From NCBI GenBank assembly GCA_030761205.1, contig JAULJL010000017.1:4598001-4662000 (forward strand): a stretch of DNA of 64,000 nucleotides. The letters are read 5' to 3'. The DNA comes from Fremontodendron californicum (taxonomy: Eukaryota; Streptophyta; Magnoliopsida; Malvales; Malvaceae). Both the position numbers and the translations under genes were made by a program. Positions 1-13,196 of this stretch are shown here, one piece after another; the first letter of the stretch is position 1; each line of letters starts with the position of its first letter. A model generated the notes under the pieces. It was not told where the DNA came from and did no database searches. It saw only the letters and a list, made by a program, of their open reading frames with translations.

Positions 1-350
1 TTTTCTTCCCAGTTTCTCTCAACAATTAAAGGGATTCTTTTGAAATCACAGAGACTCAAACAGAACAAACCGAAGAGTGATGCAAGAACCCAAATTTTTC
101 CTGGTCTTTCTCCTCATTTCTCTCAGCTCCCAACAAGGTTCAAGGAAATGGCCAAATAAACTATACAAATTTATATCAAAATGATCAAACCCAACAAACA
201 AATTTCAAACTTTTTTGCCCAAAAACCAAATAATGTCTGAAGAAACAAGTCACATGCAAGAAAAAGTTTTGTTAGTAAGAATCGTTTTCCTTTGTTTGAA
301 AAAAAAAAAAAAAGAGACAAAGAGACAAAGAGATAAGTGATCTAACTAAC

Positions 351-678
351 CAGAGATACCAGCAGTGCAGTAAACAAGGGCAAAGATCATGCCACCGAAG
401 GCCCAAGCAATGCCTTGGATACCAACGCTGGCACACTTGGAAGGTGCCCTATTAACACCCATGACGGTCAAGACTGTGATGTAAAGGAACAAGAAAGTTG
501 CTACAAACTCAGCAATCCCAGCTCTCCAAAACGACCATGACTGGAGCTCACCAGACTCAAACAGTGGAGCTGGTGGTGGCTCCTTGTAGTCCTTGTCTGT
601 CTGTGCTGATGTTCCTATGGGTTGCCTCTCTGAGAACTTGTTTGCTCCCAGCTTAACATCCTCTTCTTTGCCTTCCAT
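351..678 (-). CDS. PIP1-type plasma-membrane aquaporin, first exon only (partial)
   Basis: Exon 1 of a PIP1 water channel: ATG at 678-676, and after 109 codons plus one base a GT donor at 350-349. The long hydrophilic N-terminus starts MEGKEEDVKLGANKF, typical of PIP1 rather than PIP2. Two membrane segments follow: TM1 around residues 52-77 (WRAGIAEFVATFLFLYITVL) and TM2 around 87-108, ending in YCTAGISG. In plant PIPs exon 1 ends just before the GHINPAVTFG loop that carries the first NPA, so the split-codon end fits the family. The NPA loops, ar/R filter and remaining exons lie left of the window; bases 1-350 are intron 1, with no coding seen. Known role of the family: water (and some CO2 or small solute) transport in the plasma membrane, usually as hetero-tetramers with PIP2. 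The isoform cannot be named from one exon. Confidence 0.93.
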
Positions 679-796
679 ATTTATGGCTTCTTTTTTCCTC
701 TCTGGGTAATGGAGAAAGAATCAGGAGTTTGATCTTTAATGGAGGTGAGGTGAGGCCGTGAGGGAGGGTTCTGAAAAAGGTGGTGAGAGATAAAGT

Positions 797-805
797 TATT
801 TATAG
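797..805 (-). promoter_or_regulatory. TATA box of the PIP1 gene
   Basis: On the minus strand this reads CTATAAATA, about 120 bases upstream of the PIP1 ATG. A start site about 30 bases downstream would leave a 5' leader of roughly 90 bases, normal for a strongly expressed plant gene. Assignment rests on motif and spacing only. Confidence 0.5.
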
Positions 806-3800
806 AAGGCTACCATACAAGTATACAAACCAATGCCTAGTGACCACCTGTTGATTAAAATTTTCCTTCATTAGCATTTTTTTGTTTTTATGTTAATCTT
901 TCTACCAACTACAAAGAGTGTTTATGAAAATGAAATTTTGAAATGCAATGGTTAAAAGTTTCCCAAGTGCATTTAGATGTAAAACCATATGGAATACTAC
1001 TTTTTGTTTTGATAAATTAAACTATATAGTTTTCAATCCACAAAATTTTAAATTTTGTTTAATACTTACAAAATTAATTATGTTATAATATTACTTTATT
1101 TTAAAAAATAGTAGTGAAATAGAGCCAGAATGTCCAACCTTAGTGCTTGTGGGGAAAAAAAATAAAAATAAAAATTGCCAATGACTTAAACTTTTAACAT
1201 AAGAAATCCATAGAATGCTTAGAACATATGATTATGTAAATTTTTAGGATAATTGTGAGGAAGAAATCTAATACTCCTAATAATTAATTTATTTCCTGCA
1301 AAAAAATATAAGAAAAATGAGTTTTTCTGTGGGTTAATGAAGAGATGTTTCTGGAAAGTGCCAAAATGTACGAAGAAAATAAACTGTCACGATGTCAGGC
1401 TGTTGGGCTCTTCTTATATTTTTCCCCATAATTAGCATATTAAAGAAAATAAAAATAAATCCTTTTAATTAATCACTTCGACCATGTATGTGAATTTCTT
1501 TTAAGATATATAAAGATTCTATTAGTTAGGGAAGAAAATGGATTGAATTATATTGATTTTGATTCAATTATTTGATTAATGCATAACATTTTAAATTTTC
1601 AAAAATCAATTCAAATTCAAATCAATTTTTAAAATTAAATAGAATTTCATCGATTCATTAATTTTTTTAATTTATTAAAATTTATAAAAATATATAATTC
1701 GGATAATTTTTTACTTTTCACTTCATGATCGAAAATAGGTCTTAATCATGCAATTTCGTAACCGCTAAAGACTCTAATTTGGAAGGACGAAATTGAACTA
1801 TACAACAACATTCACAAGATTAACATTAATGAGAGATTACTAATAAGATTAGAAATTAAGATGATGTAGTATTAATTAAGATAAACAATTAGCAATTCCC
1901 AAGACTTTTTTCATGGTGAAGAAAAGGAAAAAAAAAAAAAAAAAAAAACAGAAGGACTTCACGTTACGTCTCTACCTAGCTAATAACTTTGCCTGATCAA
2001 GGTAACTTTAAAATTGGGTGCGGAATAATTGCAGTGCCTTTCACGATAATGACGACAATGGCAGGTGGTAGGGACATGTGACCTAAGTCACCTAACCAAC
2101 CCATTTCCTTTATGGGGCTCCCCCCCCCTCCGGCTGTGGCTTTGGGGACCCAATCATCATCACTTCTTCGACCATTTCCTCTAACCAAACTTCAAATTTC
2201 CGCCGAGCTATGCGCCCACCTTCGACACGTGTAACCTGAGTAGTGAAGAACCGCCCCCAATCATGTTCACGCATAATATTAAACACGATAAAATATATAT
2301 ATATATGAACACGATATCAATATAAGAATATCTTAAATTTATATAATATAAATTATTAATTAAATAAAATTTTATATAAATAAAAAATATTTTAAATATG
2401 ATTATAATATAATAAAATACATGAATTATTATGTCTATCACTCACCTCCGTTTGGGCCGTCCAACAATCATCTAATGGATGAAATTAGTCATAGAGTTTC
2501 AACTTTCAAATTCTCTTTGCTTGCCTTGTAAGCGAAAACCGACTCAGGCCCCACTCATGGATGAATTAGGTTTTGTTTTCGAGTGTTTTAAATGAAAGTT
2601 GATGATAATGGAAGATTTATTCTGCTAATAAATAAAAAAATTAACAGTACATTTTACAATACCACCTATTAAAGTTAATGTTAGAATTAGAGTTAAAATT
2701 AGGATTAAGGTTAGAGGTTAGTATTTAAAGTTAAAGATTAATTTTTTTTAATGAAATATTATTGTAAGATTCACTGTTCGTATATAGGTCTATATATTGA
2801 TAATGTATCAAATACAAATTCATAAAAAAATATGAAGTCTTGTTAATCTGTTATAATTAATTGAAATATACTACAATCTACAGCATACATGCAAGTTGTG
2901 AGCTAACGATTTATTGAAATACAACATAATATTTATAATAATCATTTTCATTTTCCAAATGCATTGTTATAACTGATAACTCTTATTTATTAGGCTACAG
3001 AAACTAGTGAATTTGGTGTGACATGGTTGGGTGCATTGCCTGCCGAGGAGAATTTCAATTTTGAGCATTGATATGGACGGAACATCTCGATTCCACCATT
3101 TTATTATTATTTTTTTTTCTAAAAAAAAAAAAAACTCTTATTTATTAATATCAATATATATAAAAAATAACAAAAATTTATACTTATTTCGATTTTTTTT
3201 TTTTTTAAATGCCTCACGCAACCGTGCTGCCCGTTTCTAGTAAAACTTAAAATGATTTGAACCTTGTAATTTCATGGTTAAATTAAATTTCTTGTACCAA
3301 ATCAAATGTATGTTTGAGTTTTGCTTGTTTATGTTTAGATAATCAAGTTTACATAGTGATAGACTTGTTCGTAAGATTGGACTGTCTATTAAATTTGAAA
3401 ATTTAGATAAAAATATTAAATTCAAAAAATAGATTTGAACAAAATAAATGAGATTCGTTTTAAAAATGGATCAGGCTTTAGGCATAGTATTTTTACTCTG
3501 ATTTGACCCGATTCGTTTTACTATTAGTAATATAAATATTTAAATAAATTTATAATTTTTGAAGAGGGATCAATAATTTTTTAAGTAACATTCATTTTTT
3601 TTTAAGAGAGATCGATCATTTTGTATAAACTTTGGATGGATCTGAATAGTATTTTTGCATATATGAATCAAACTTGAATATAAAATTTTATCCATATTTT
3701 AAATTGGCTTAGGCCTAAATAATCATAAAATTCGTTAATATTCTATTTGAATTCGATTAGATCTGGTCGATTGACATGTCTAGTTAGTAACTTGGTGTTT

Positions 3801-6060
3801 ATTATTTCATGAATTCGTCCCAATTTCCAAAACTTAATCAAAGTTCCATATCAAACTTTACAAACACATATGGACTAAACTTCTCCATTATGAATGGGCC
3901 TCAAAGAACAAAATCTTATCTTGGCCCGAATCAAATATGACAAAAAGACAAACGCGGATCCAAAAAACCCACGAACCATCCAAAAAAACAAGAACAAACT
4001 CCATTGTAAAATGTAAATGTAGTCTCCTTTGCTTTATATATTACAAAAATGGATTACTATATAATATTTTTCATGCAAGATATTTCAATTAACTTGAAAA
4101 GTAAAGACAGGTTCATTGCACGATTTCTGTTAGAGGATGCCTTTTTTTTTTCCTTTCTTTGTCATGTTTCTTTTGCATCGAAACAAACTAGATTCACACA
4201 TCATCACATTTGGTTAGTTAATTTGCATCCAAAATCAACGTCTTTTACCAGATTTGATGGTGACAGCCGTTGTACTGCCTTAACTTGTTATGATTCTATC
4301 TTTTGGACGTATAATTTAAATAATTTATTTTATTTATTTATTAAATAAATAGTAATTCAGATCTATCTTTTGGACGTATCTATGCTTACACTACCTTACT
4401 TGATTATTTCATTTGATTTTAGTGTAATTTATTTATATTATCATTCACCTCGTTATAAAAAAAATATACCTAATACCAAGAAATTTGCCAATTGATGCTT
4501 TTAAAAAAGAGAAATATTATATATACACAGGAATATATATATATATATACATATAATTGATTTTTTTTCATATAATTTTTTTTAACTTAATAAAAAAAAT
4601 ATTTTATGAAAATATCATTACAAAATAATTATGTGTATTTTCTTATGTGTATATAACATTCTTTTTTAAAATTTCATGACCACTGATAATTTAGAAGCCA
4701 ACAAAAACTTAAATCATTACTAGATATTTGTTGTGTTTTAGGTTTGGGAATTGTTAATCTACGGTGGTATTTATAAACAGAAGTTTACAACTGATTTATT
4801 AGTATTTAATAAAAAAAAAAATCTCAAAATAGCCCATTAAATTAACATTAACTAATGTTTAATCCAACGGAGCCAATTTATATTTTAATTAGACATAAAA
4901 AATAATATATACTAAATTTTTAGTTGCACATAATATAATATAATATATTATTTTATTTAAAAATATAAATATTCGTAAAAGATATATATATATATATATA
5001 TATATTTAGTTAAGCTTTTCTAATCATGGTTACTTTTAGTAATTTATGATGTTGATGAAAACTAATCTCACATTATTTAGAAAAATCAATAATAAAAAAT
5101 ATATAATAAGATATTATTTTAATTTAGACAAATTAATTAAATGATATTGGCTCAAGATATTATTATGTTCTGTAAGACCAAATTTAAGCCCAAGTGTCCA
5201 AGTTATTTATTTTCTTAAACCAACATTTTTTTTCACCGGTGGTGCTCATTCTAGTTTTCTTAAAACTCTGTCTTCTAATCAAAAGAGCGAGTATTTATTT
5301 ATTTTTTTAAATTAAAGAGCGGTTTCCCGCTCCACAGTACATAGGCTGTTGAGTGAGTAATTTGTTTATAAGTTACCTAGAGAATAAAAGCCGTTATCAT
5401 TAAGGACCATAACTTAATAAGCTTTTATACAGTATTAACTATCTATATCTATATTAATTATAAAAAAATTGATTAAATTTGATATATTAAATTAAATGAT
5501 ATCAATTCAGTTAAAAATATATAATAAATTAAATAATTATAATATTAAATTATATATGAAAAATATTCATATCTTTTATTTTTTATATAATATATATTTT
5601 AAATAATTATCCACTTATTCTAAAAATATACTTATTAATATTTTTCTTAAATTTTATTTTATTTTTTTCTTTTCACTGATGAAAATATCCCTAATGCCAC
5701 TTCATTATTGTAGAACCATTAAATTTATCAACAAAAAGATTTATTTTATTGGACACCAGAAAAAGGATTTTTTTTTTCAGAAATAAGTGCATATTTCCAG
5801 GGTGGCTGGGCGGAAATGAAAAAAAAAAAAAAAAAGAAAAAGGAAAGAAAGAACCTAACCAACTCTAATAGGGTTCACGTGTGTGTGCGGTGACGTTTCA
5901 TTGGACCCTCGGTCGTCGTCCAAAGACAGCGACGCGGCCCGCACCTTGGGCACAGAAAATCTTTCCGCTTTTCTTATCTTTCCTTTCAGCGTTTTACAAT
6001 TAAAATATTTATCCTTTTCAAAAATTTAAAATCACTAGAAAATATATATACATAAAAAAA
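806..6060. other. Gene-poor AT-rich spacer between PIP1 and SKP1-like 21
   Basis: No ORF here has a recognisable domain or codon pattern; the short ORFs are chance openings in AT-rich DNA. It holds homopolymer A runs (1929-1948, 5819-5835), a short C run (2121-2128), a TA microsatellite (about 4980-5005) and at least one diverged interspersed-repeat-like stretch (3390-3790). The far right end, 5880-5960, is GC-richer and probably belongs to the promoter of the next gene. Confidence 0.6.
3390..3790. repeat. Diverged interspersed repeat with AATCGGGTC-like motifs
   Basis: The stretch carries islands such as GATTTGACCCGATTCG near 3499 and GGCTTAGGCCTAAATAATC near 3706, and ends with ATTGACATGTCTAG. 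These motifs resemble the stretch at 39125-39385, which has TTAGACATGTTCATAGGCCG. Such CCGATTCG / GACATGT blocks embedded in AT-rich filler are common in old non-autonomous plant elements. I could not define ends or a target duplication, so the class is open. Confidence 0.3.
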
Positions 6061-8656
6061 ACATATTTTTTTTCTTTTTCTGTTCTCTCCTCTCCTTGTT
6101 CTCTCTTTATCGCTCTCTTTCTCATTTGTCCAGTTCGCCGACGACCGCCATATCTCAGCAGTTCGAAAGTTCTGCAATCTCCGCTGCCATTTTCAGAGGT
6201 ACAATCGAAAAAACGCCGTTTTGCTTATAATTTATAAAAATAAATGAATTACTATATATTAAACATTAAAAGAACAGAGAAAATCGATTTTGTACTTTTC
6301 TGTAAAGATTCACTTTCATGAACCATTCCTTCATTGTTTTGTTTCCTTATCGGACCGATTCGCGACGGAAATGTGTTTCATTTTTCTTATTTTTGATTAA
6401 AAATTTTGTTCAATTTATACGTATCCGATGATTTAGCTGCTCGACTCTGTAAGCTAGGTAGGGCTAGGTTTGTTATTGGTTTTGCAAATTAATTTCTTTT
6501 GAATTGATGTTCTATGTGTGTTTATTTGTTAAAAGATGTTTGGTTGCTGAGAAAACTAATGGAAGTAATATAACAGAAAAAAAAAGTAGGTTAAGGAAAG
6601 AAATTTAATCATGAATTATAAGGTCTTTTTTGGTTGTATTGGATATTAGAATAACTGATACATGCACGAAATTAGGTTAGCGTCTAGTCTGCATGCCATT
6701 GAATTTATTTTTAGACTTTAGTTAAAAGAACTGTAAGAATAGAAGAAAGATGGCTCTGTTATCTTGTCATTTTCCAGAAGCTTGGCAGATGAAATTTGGC
6801 TGCCATTTCGTTGTTTGGTAGTTATAGGAACTGTTGAGTGACATGATTTAAGTTAACATAAGTTCAATATGTCACTTTAAAAGTCAATTACATGAGTTTA
6901 TGTTTCTTAAATGGTAATAAAGGTGGAATGATTGTAATATCAGAAATAATATTTGGAAGTGATTGAATTCATAATTAAATTTTGGAGGTGTGGTCAATGG
7001 GACTAATTTAGGAATGATGGTAATTCAGGAAAAGGTAGATTTGTAGGGAATATACTTATGGAAATCGGATGTAACGCCAATAGGTGTTTAAGATTAATTA
7101 TCCATGTGCGACAAAGACGAGTTGCATGTGGGGTGAGGTACTGAGAGGATACACGTTGACTTTGGCAGAAGGATTTCATTTAGCCATTTTTTTCTCGTGA
7201 GGTGCAGGGTCAAAGTTTAATTAAAAGAAGCTTACTAGTTTTATATCAACAGTGGCGCAATAGCTACATAACTTGGAGTGTCCAAATGATAACTTTAATT
7301 TACCGGAGAAGTGTTTAACAAGAGGTGTCAGGCTCATCTAAGAACAGAAATTTGTATGTTGATTTCCTATGAGGGAATTATCATGCCATGAGTCCTGCTT
7401 GTCCTGCTGCACTGTGAAAATATCTGTATGCTTAATGGTTGTGTGTCATGAGGTCTTGGATAGGCAAGTATTGTCTTGTAGAAATGGGCGAGAGAAAGTG
7501 GGGTGGAGCAAGCATTTCAGCTTAAGCTTTAGCAAGAGTCTTTATCGACTTAGTTGGGGTTTTGTATTTCTAATGGATAGTCAGATTCATTTGCTGAACA
7601 AAATTGGTTGTTACCATTTTATGTTTTATATTTGGTGGAGTTGGGATGTGAAAGTGACGAATTACATCTTTCTGTGGGAATGTTTGGTTCTATAAAGCAA
7701 ATTCAGTAGAAGGAAGTTTTTTTTTTTTTTTTTTCTGGTGAAAGAAAGGTTGAGATACTCCTGGTAAATGACTTAAATTTTCGACTATTTGCAATATCAA
7801 GTATCTTATTTCTGCTGCTGTCTTTGACTCTGATGTTAGAAGTTGCAGCGATAGAAATCATGATAATGTAGAGATCCTAGTTTTGTGTTGACAATCCAAA
7901 ATATTATCCATTCTGTACAGTTTTAGCAGATGTATGTTAACACTAACTCAAACGTTTATAGAATTAAAATTAATTAAAAATTGTGATTGATAGAGTTAGT
8001 TAATTTAGGTTCTGGGGACACCATTAATGATATTTAATATAGGAGCTTAGGTGTATTTACCTTCCCTTGCAACCTGTTTATGTTATTAACCACTTAACTG
8101 CAGAAACTTGACAATAATTTGATACGATTGTTTATTTACTGACTCAAACATTCATAGAATTAAAATTAATTAAAACATTGTGATTGATAGAGTTAGTTAA
8201 TTTAGGTTCTGGGGACACCATTAATGATATTTAATGTAGGAGCTTAGGTGTATTTACCTTCTCTTGCAACCTGTTTATGTTATTAACCACTTTACTGCAG
8301 AAACTTGACAATAATTTGATACAATTGTTTACTTATGCAATTATTCTACTTAAACTGAAAGATATGTCTGTAACTCTGCTGCATATCTTTCGTATTGTTT
8401 CTGGGTGAACAGCTTCATGTTGCAGCTTTAAGACCTTTTGAGATTTACTTCCAAAATCAATGTTCGTGCAAGTGGGAAGTTTGCCATTGATAATAGTACT
8501 GTGGGCAACTTATTACAGGTTTGAGAGTCTCTGTCACTTAAGAAGTGCAAAGCTGTTGTTTTATCTACTGTATTCAAGCTTTTGAGCGCCAGAGAAGCAG
8601 GGTGTACAACTTATACTACAACAAGCTTTACATAAATACCTTTCTCGGTGTTTCAG
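6042..8656 (+). promoter_or_regulatory. Core promoter, 5' UTR exon and first intron of the SKP1-like 21 gene
   Basis: A TATA-like run (AATATATATAC near 6040) precedes a CT-rich leader (6063-6125). The leader exon ends at 6198 with CAGAG before the donor GTACAAT. The next coding acceptor is 8655-8656, so a leader intron of up to 2.4 kb is implied. A possible second non-coding exon is 8426-8518, bounded by TTGCAG and CAG/GTTTGAG. The intron contains the tandem duplication at 7942-8334 and otherwise no coding content. The transcription start is inferred, not shown. Confidence 0.45.
7942..8334. repeat. 196-bp tandem duplication in the leader intron of SKP1-like 21
   Basis: Copy A is about 7942-8137 and copy B about 8138-8334, head to tail. 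Both contain GTTCTGGGGACACCATTAAT and then TTGCAACCTGTTTATGTTAT at the same offset. They differ by only a few substitutions and small indels, so the duplication is fairly young. There is no coding content. Confidence 0.9.
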
Positions 8657-8668
8657 ATTTGCTTTGAA

Positions 8669-11600
8669 ATGTCAGAGGTTGATATGGCTGTCATTAAACC
8701 TGAGGTAAGTTGTTCTGAGTCCATTTAAATTTATAGAGTGTTGTTTTTCCTTTGATCATAATGAACAGAGGTGAAGTATGTTCTCTTTTCTATTCTCTTC
8801 TTTTACGTTTTAGGTTAATTAAGGATTATTATATAGTTCAAAACAGAGCAGTTTCTTTCATATTGTTGAGGGTTTCTTATGGTAGGTGTAAAAGGCATAT
8901 TGTTCAGAGTTACATGCATGCCTTTGCTAACTACATAACCTAGGTAATTAGTAAAATATTTAGCTTTGGTGTGACATGGATCAAATTATTGTGCTGTGAA
9001 CAATTCTTGTTTGTTTGTATGTTTAAAAATTGTGCATAACTTCCTTGACTTTCTTGACTTATGTAGCGTGAGTTAGGCTAGATGGACATTCCACTGAGCA
9101 GGATGGTGAATGACAACTAGGTTTCTGAAATTTGGGCTTTACATAGATTGCTTAGTAGGGTTCAAGGAGGACCCAGAAATTGGGCGTTACCTAGTTTGCT
9201 TAGTAGGGTTCAAGGAGGACCCAAAAGATATATAGTTTGAGTGTTTGAAGGATGGGAATATTGGTAAATTAACTCAGACTGGGTAAGAAGGTAGGATGGC
9301 TTAACTGTTTAGCTGTGAAAAGGCATGGAATTTCTTGTAAAAGTTGGTAATGTTGACAATTACACTTTAGTGGTCTTGGTTTGTTTTCAAGTTTATCTTT
9401 AACAATTCTGAAGCATTGCCGGATTCATTCTCAGATGATGAAGTCTTATATTTGGCTTCAAACTGCTGATGGCTCAATCCAACAAGTGGAACAGGAGGTT
9501 GCAATGTTTTGTCCCATGATATGTCATGAAGTGATACAAAAGGGCATGGGATCCTCGAAGAATTATGCTATATCTCTTCCTCAGCGAGTCAATCCTGCCA
9601 TGTTAAGCCTAATTCTTGATTATTGCCGGTTTCATCAAGTGCCTGGTCGCTCTAACAAGGTAGGTTCAACATATTTCTCAATTAGCATTTACCTCTTATG
9701 TTTGATGTTCTTCTCTTGCTTTCTTTAATAGATGTTTAATCTTTCTGGAGTGGCATAAATGGGGCCAATTTTTTCCATTCTTTAGGTATAGAATAGCTTT
9801 CTTTGTATATTTCATTTCTTTTGCCACTTTCTTTTTTGGGAAAGGGAAAACAATACATGTTTATAGGATATTTATTGCCATATAGCAAACTGATTCTGAG
9901 CTTCCACTTCTCCTTCCTTTGCGTGTTTGTTTTTTCTGTTTGAAGGAGCGCAAGTCTTTTGACGAAAAGTTTATCCGAATGGACACAAAGAGGCTCTGTG
10001 AGTTGACATCTGCTGCTGACAGCCTTCAGTTAAAGCCTCTAGTTGATCTTACTAGCCGTGCCCTCGCACGAATTATTGAGGGGAAAACCCCTGAGGAGAT
10101 ACGTGAGATATTTCATTTGCCCGATGATCTTACTGAGGTGTCTGGTGCTAGTTGAAACTTCATTATTTGTCCGTTCTCCTAATCTCTTAAACTTTAATTT
10201 TAATACTTATGTTAATGGTTTAGGAAGAAAAGTTGGAGCCTCTGAAAAACACAACTGATGATCCACGCATTCGACTGTTGAATAGATTGTATGCAAAAAA
10301 GAGGAAGGAACTCAAAGAGAGGGAGAAACTAAAGGTGACTGTCTCTTGATTGGTTTCTGCTGCTTCCATGCTCTGATTATTTCCTAGATGTGCAGTTTTA
10401 CTCGATGGTGCATTTTTCTAGTTGACATGAACTTGCTTTGTGAATTAATTTTATAAGGTATCGTCATGCAACTTCCTGCTTAAAATGCATGTAAATAAGT
10501 TAAGATTTTTGTGTGTCTCAGAACGTTGAGGTTGAAGAAGAGTGTGTCGATGATCGTTCAGTTGATGACCTCTTGTCATTTATTAATGGAGACAATGGAG
10601 GTATGCTTTAGTTTTGCGATGATGTAGTTTGTCTGCATATATTTAATTTTCTATCCCAAAGCGTTAAATTGGCAGAAGAGTCTTTATATATGGTTTTACT
10701 GATTATAAATAGCTCTTCTCCTAAAAAGAATAGTAAATTCAGTTTAGCTCCTCTGTTTGCATTTCATGTGTCAATCTCAATCTCAATGTCCAAATGTCCT
10801 CTATTTCTCTGCAGTCATTTGGGAGTGTGAGGGACTGAAGAGTGAATGGTAGGGCCAAAATTGGACGTAAAATGCAGTTTAGCTCCTCTGGTTGCATCTC
10901 ATGTGTCAATCTCAATGTCCAAATGTCCTCTATTTCTCTGAAGTCATTTGGGAGTGTGAGGGACTGAAGAGTGAATGATAGGGCCTAAATTAGACAAAAA
11001 AAGCAAATTGTTTTGTGTTCCTTTATCAGAAACCAGTTTGATGATTTATAAATTACTAAGACATAGAAGGAAGTCAAAGAACATGACCTTTCTTTGAAGA
11101 TGTTACAAGATGACATATTTTCGGGATTGTGGAGAAGTTTTTAGAGTATAGGATAATAAAAAGATTTAATGTGTTTTTATTTGTTTCCTTCAATCATCAT
11201 CTTCTTGGAACTTTATCTAGAAATAATTTTCCAACAAACTAAAAATGAAAATTGTCGAGATTTTACACTCGATTATGGATATCAAGTAACATATGAAGTG
11301 TTTAGAATGCGAATTATACTTGTCTGTTTGGTTTTTGGCATCTACACTGGCACATAAGTTTTATATACCGCAATTATGATCTTTTAAAACTCTTCTGCTT
11401 TTATGGATACCATAAGCTTTGCCACTTAGTCTTCTTTTTCTAATTCCTTCTGAAGGCCTCATAGGAGGTAAGGGAATTCTGTTTTGCAGATTCTAAAGGG
11501 ATTAAAACTTCAAAGAGTAAAAAGAACCGAAGAAGAAAAGATCAGCAGAAGAGCACGTCTGCCAATGAAGCTACTAAAACCCATAATAAGGTACGAACCT

Positions 11601-13196
11601 CTCCATTGTTACTTCTTTTCTCTCTCTCAATACTGCCAAGTTACTGAAGTTCCCCTCATGTTCCAGGAGCCAAATGGTCTTAACTCTGTATGCCGTAGTG
11701 CCGAAGTTGGTCAGAAAATTCGGCCCAGTATTGGTGCTACCTCAAACTTACAGGATGTTGAAGATGATATTTTTTCCAATAAGAATGAGTTTGATGATGG
11801 TGATATTGATGATGAGATTGATGCGGCATTGAAGGAAAAAATAGACAGGTAAAGATAGATTTTTGCCTCGTAAATCTTCCTCTTTTCTCTCTTCTTCTTT
11901 TTCTCCTCTCTGGAGCATTGAAGGAAAAAATAGTCACATAACCCTGGACTTTTTTGCCTTAGGCTTAGTGTTTACATCTTCAATTGCCCAGGTAGCAATA
12001 GAGAAATACATCCAAGATTGATGTTTTTGGACTTTTGTTTTTATATTCTTTGAGATATGTCATCAAGTGGATGATTTGTGTTGCATATTTTGGAGGTAAA
12101 ATGGGGGTAGCGACGCGGTTGGGGTCCGTTTCTCCTTTTCCTGTCTCTCTTTTTTCCCTTTTGTCTCGTTCTCCTTCTCCATTTTCTGTTGATCTATTAC
12201 AGACAAGTGTCCCACAGGATGAGCTGCGAAGTAAATATTCTAATAACTTGACTTAGTAAACATTATGATCTCACCTTATTCATTTTTTAGGGATTCATGT
12301 ATAATTCCATTTATATTTCTAGAAGTGCTGCTGCATCTCTATAGTAAATAGAAACAGAAGATCTTGCTATTTATGTTCTGTTTATTCTGTATATCCGGAC
12401 TATGTTGGGACTTTTAAAAGAATCTGAAACCATTGCTCTTGATCTGTTGAAAATCTCTGTACTTGTCCATATTATTTTTAGAGATTGATCATAGGAATTG
12501 GATAGTCCTACTAGTGGAGGAAGAGTAGCATGCACTATGCAGACAACAACTATGAATATTGTATCCAATGAAGTAACAACCTAATATCTGATACTTGTTT
12601 TACACTATTTTGAAGGAAATTTTGTATCTGTGGCCCTAATGATCATCCTTTATATCTTTTGTGTAGGGAGGTGGAAGATTTTGCCCGTAGATTGAATTCA
12701 GATTGGCCAGAAAGAATGCAAGAAATTCTCTCTTTGGGTCAAGAAAGGAAAGCAGTTCATTTTTCACTTAATGGCAATGGTTCGGTAAGGAGATACGCAA
12801 GTATGTTGTGTTTTCCCCTTTTCTATTATAGATTTGTCTAGTTTTGCTTTTGAAAAGCTTTTATCTGATTATCTGTGATTTTTATTTGCTTTTACACCAT
12901 GTCCATTCTTGTGAAATTAACTATTTGAACTTGTAAACAAAATAAGCCTACATGATTGCATTCTCATCTATTCCCCTGATGCCCAACTTCAGTTAATGAT
13001 CTTGGTTGTGAGAGTTAATTGTTTAGAAGTTAAAACCAAACTTTGTTTACTATTATTCTCGTTTGATTGAATAAGTAAAGAACTAACACAAAAAATATAA
13101 ATGTATATTTTTGTGTGGTGAGGTCAGATCCGGAGCAGAGATGATTTCACAATGAGGGTATTTCCTCAGCTCGGCTCACAGCTTGGACAATTTTGA
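8669..13196 (+). CDS. ASK21: SKP1-like protein 21 (SKP1 homologue with long C-terminal extension)
   Basis: Exons read from splice sites and phase: 8669-8704, 9435-9659, 9946-10137, 10224-10334, 10522-10600, 11490-11590, 11667-11848, 12667-12784, then a last exon probably 13128-13196 (about 370 aa). Starts MSEVDMAVIKPE. Residues 13-150 form a SKP1 fold: SYIWLQTADGSIQQVEQEVA, the N-terminal domain, then MDTKRLCELTSAADSLQLKPLVDL and the F-box-contacting C-terminal part with GKTPEEIREIFHL. Next come DPRIRLLNRLYAKKRKELK, a basic stretch and an acidic stretch (DDGDIDDEIDAALKEKIDR), an extension that canonical 160-residue SKP1 lacks but ASK20/21 have. SKP1 links cullin-1 to F-box proteins in SCF E3 ligases; for this long form the complex role is inferred by homology. 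The C-terminus is uncertain: reading through the 12785 donor gives a stop at 12839-12841 instead. Confidence 0.9.
9127..9226. repeat. 50-bp tandem duplication in intron 1 of the SKP1-like 21 coding region
   Basis: Two adjacent copies (about 9127-9176 and 9177-9226) share TTGCTTAGTAGGGTTCAAGG followed by AGGACCCA. A few substitutions separate them. Intronic, non-coding. Confidence 0.85.
10740..11003. repeat. 135-bp tandem duplication in intron 5 of SKP1-like 21
   Basis: Copy A 10740-10874 and copy B 10875 to about 11003 both begin CAGTTTAGCTCCTCT and contain CAATGTCCAAATGTCCTCTA and GGGAGTGTGAGGGACTGAAG. Divergence is a few per cent, plus a six-base CAATCT unit lost from copy B. No coding content. 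Confidence 0.9.

Noticed and set aside
1997..2441. Short minus-strand ORFs upstream of PIP1
   Set aside because: AT-rich chance openings with no conserved motif.
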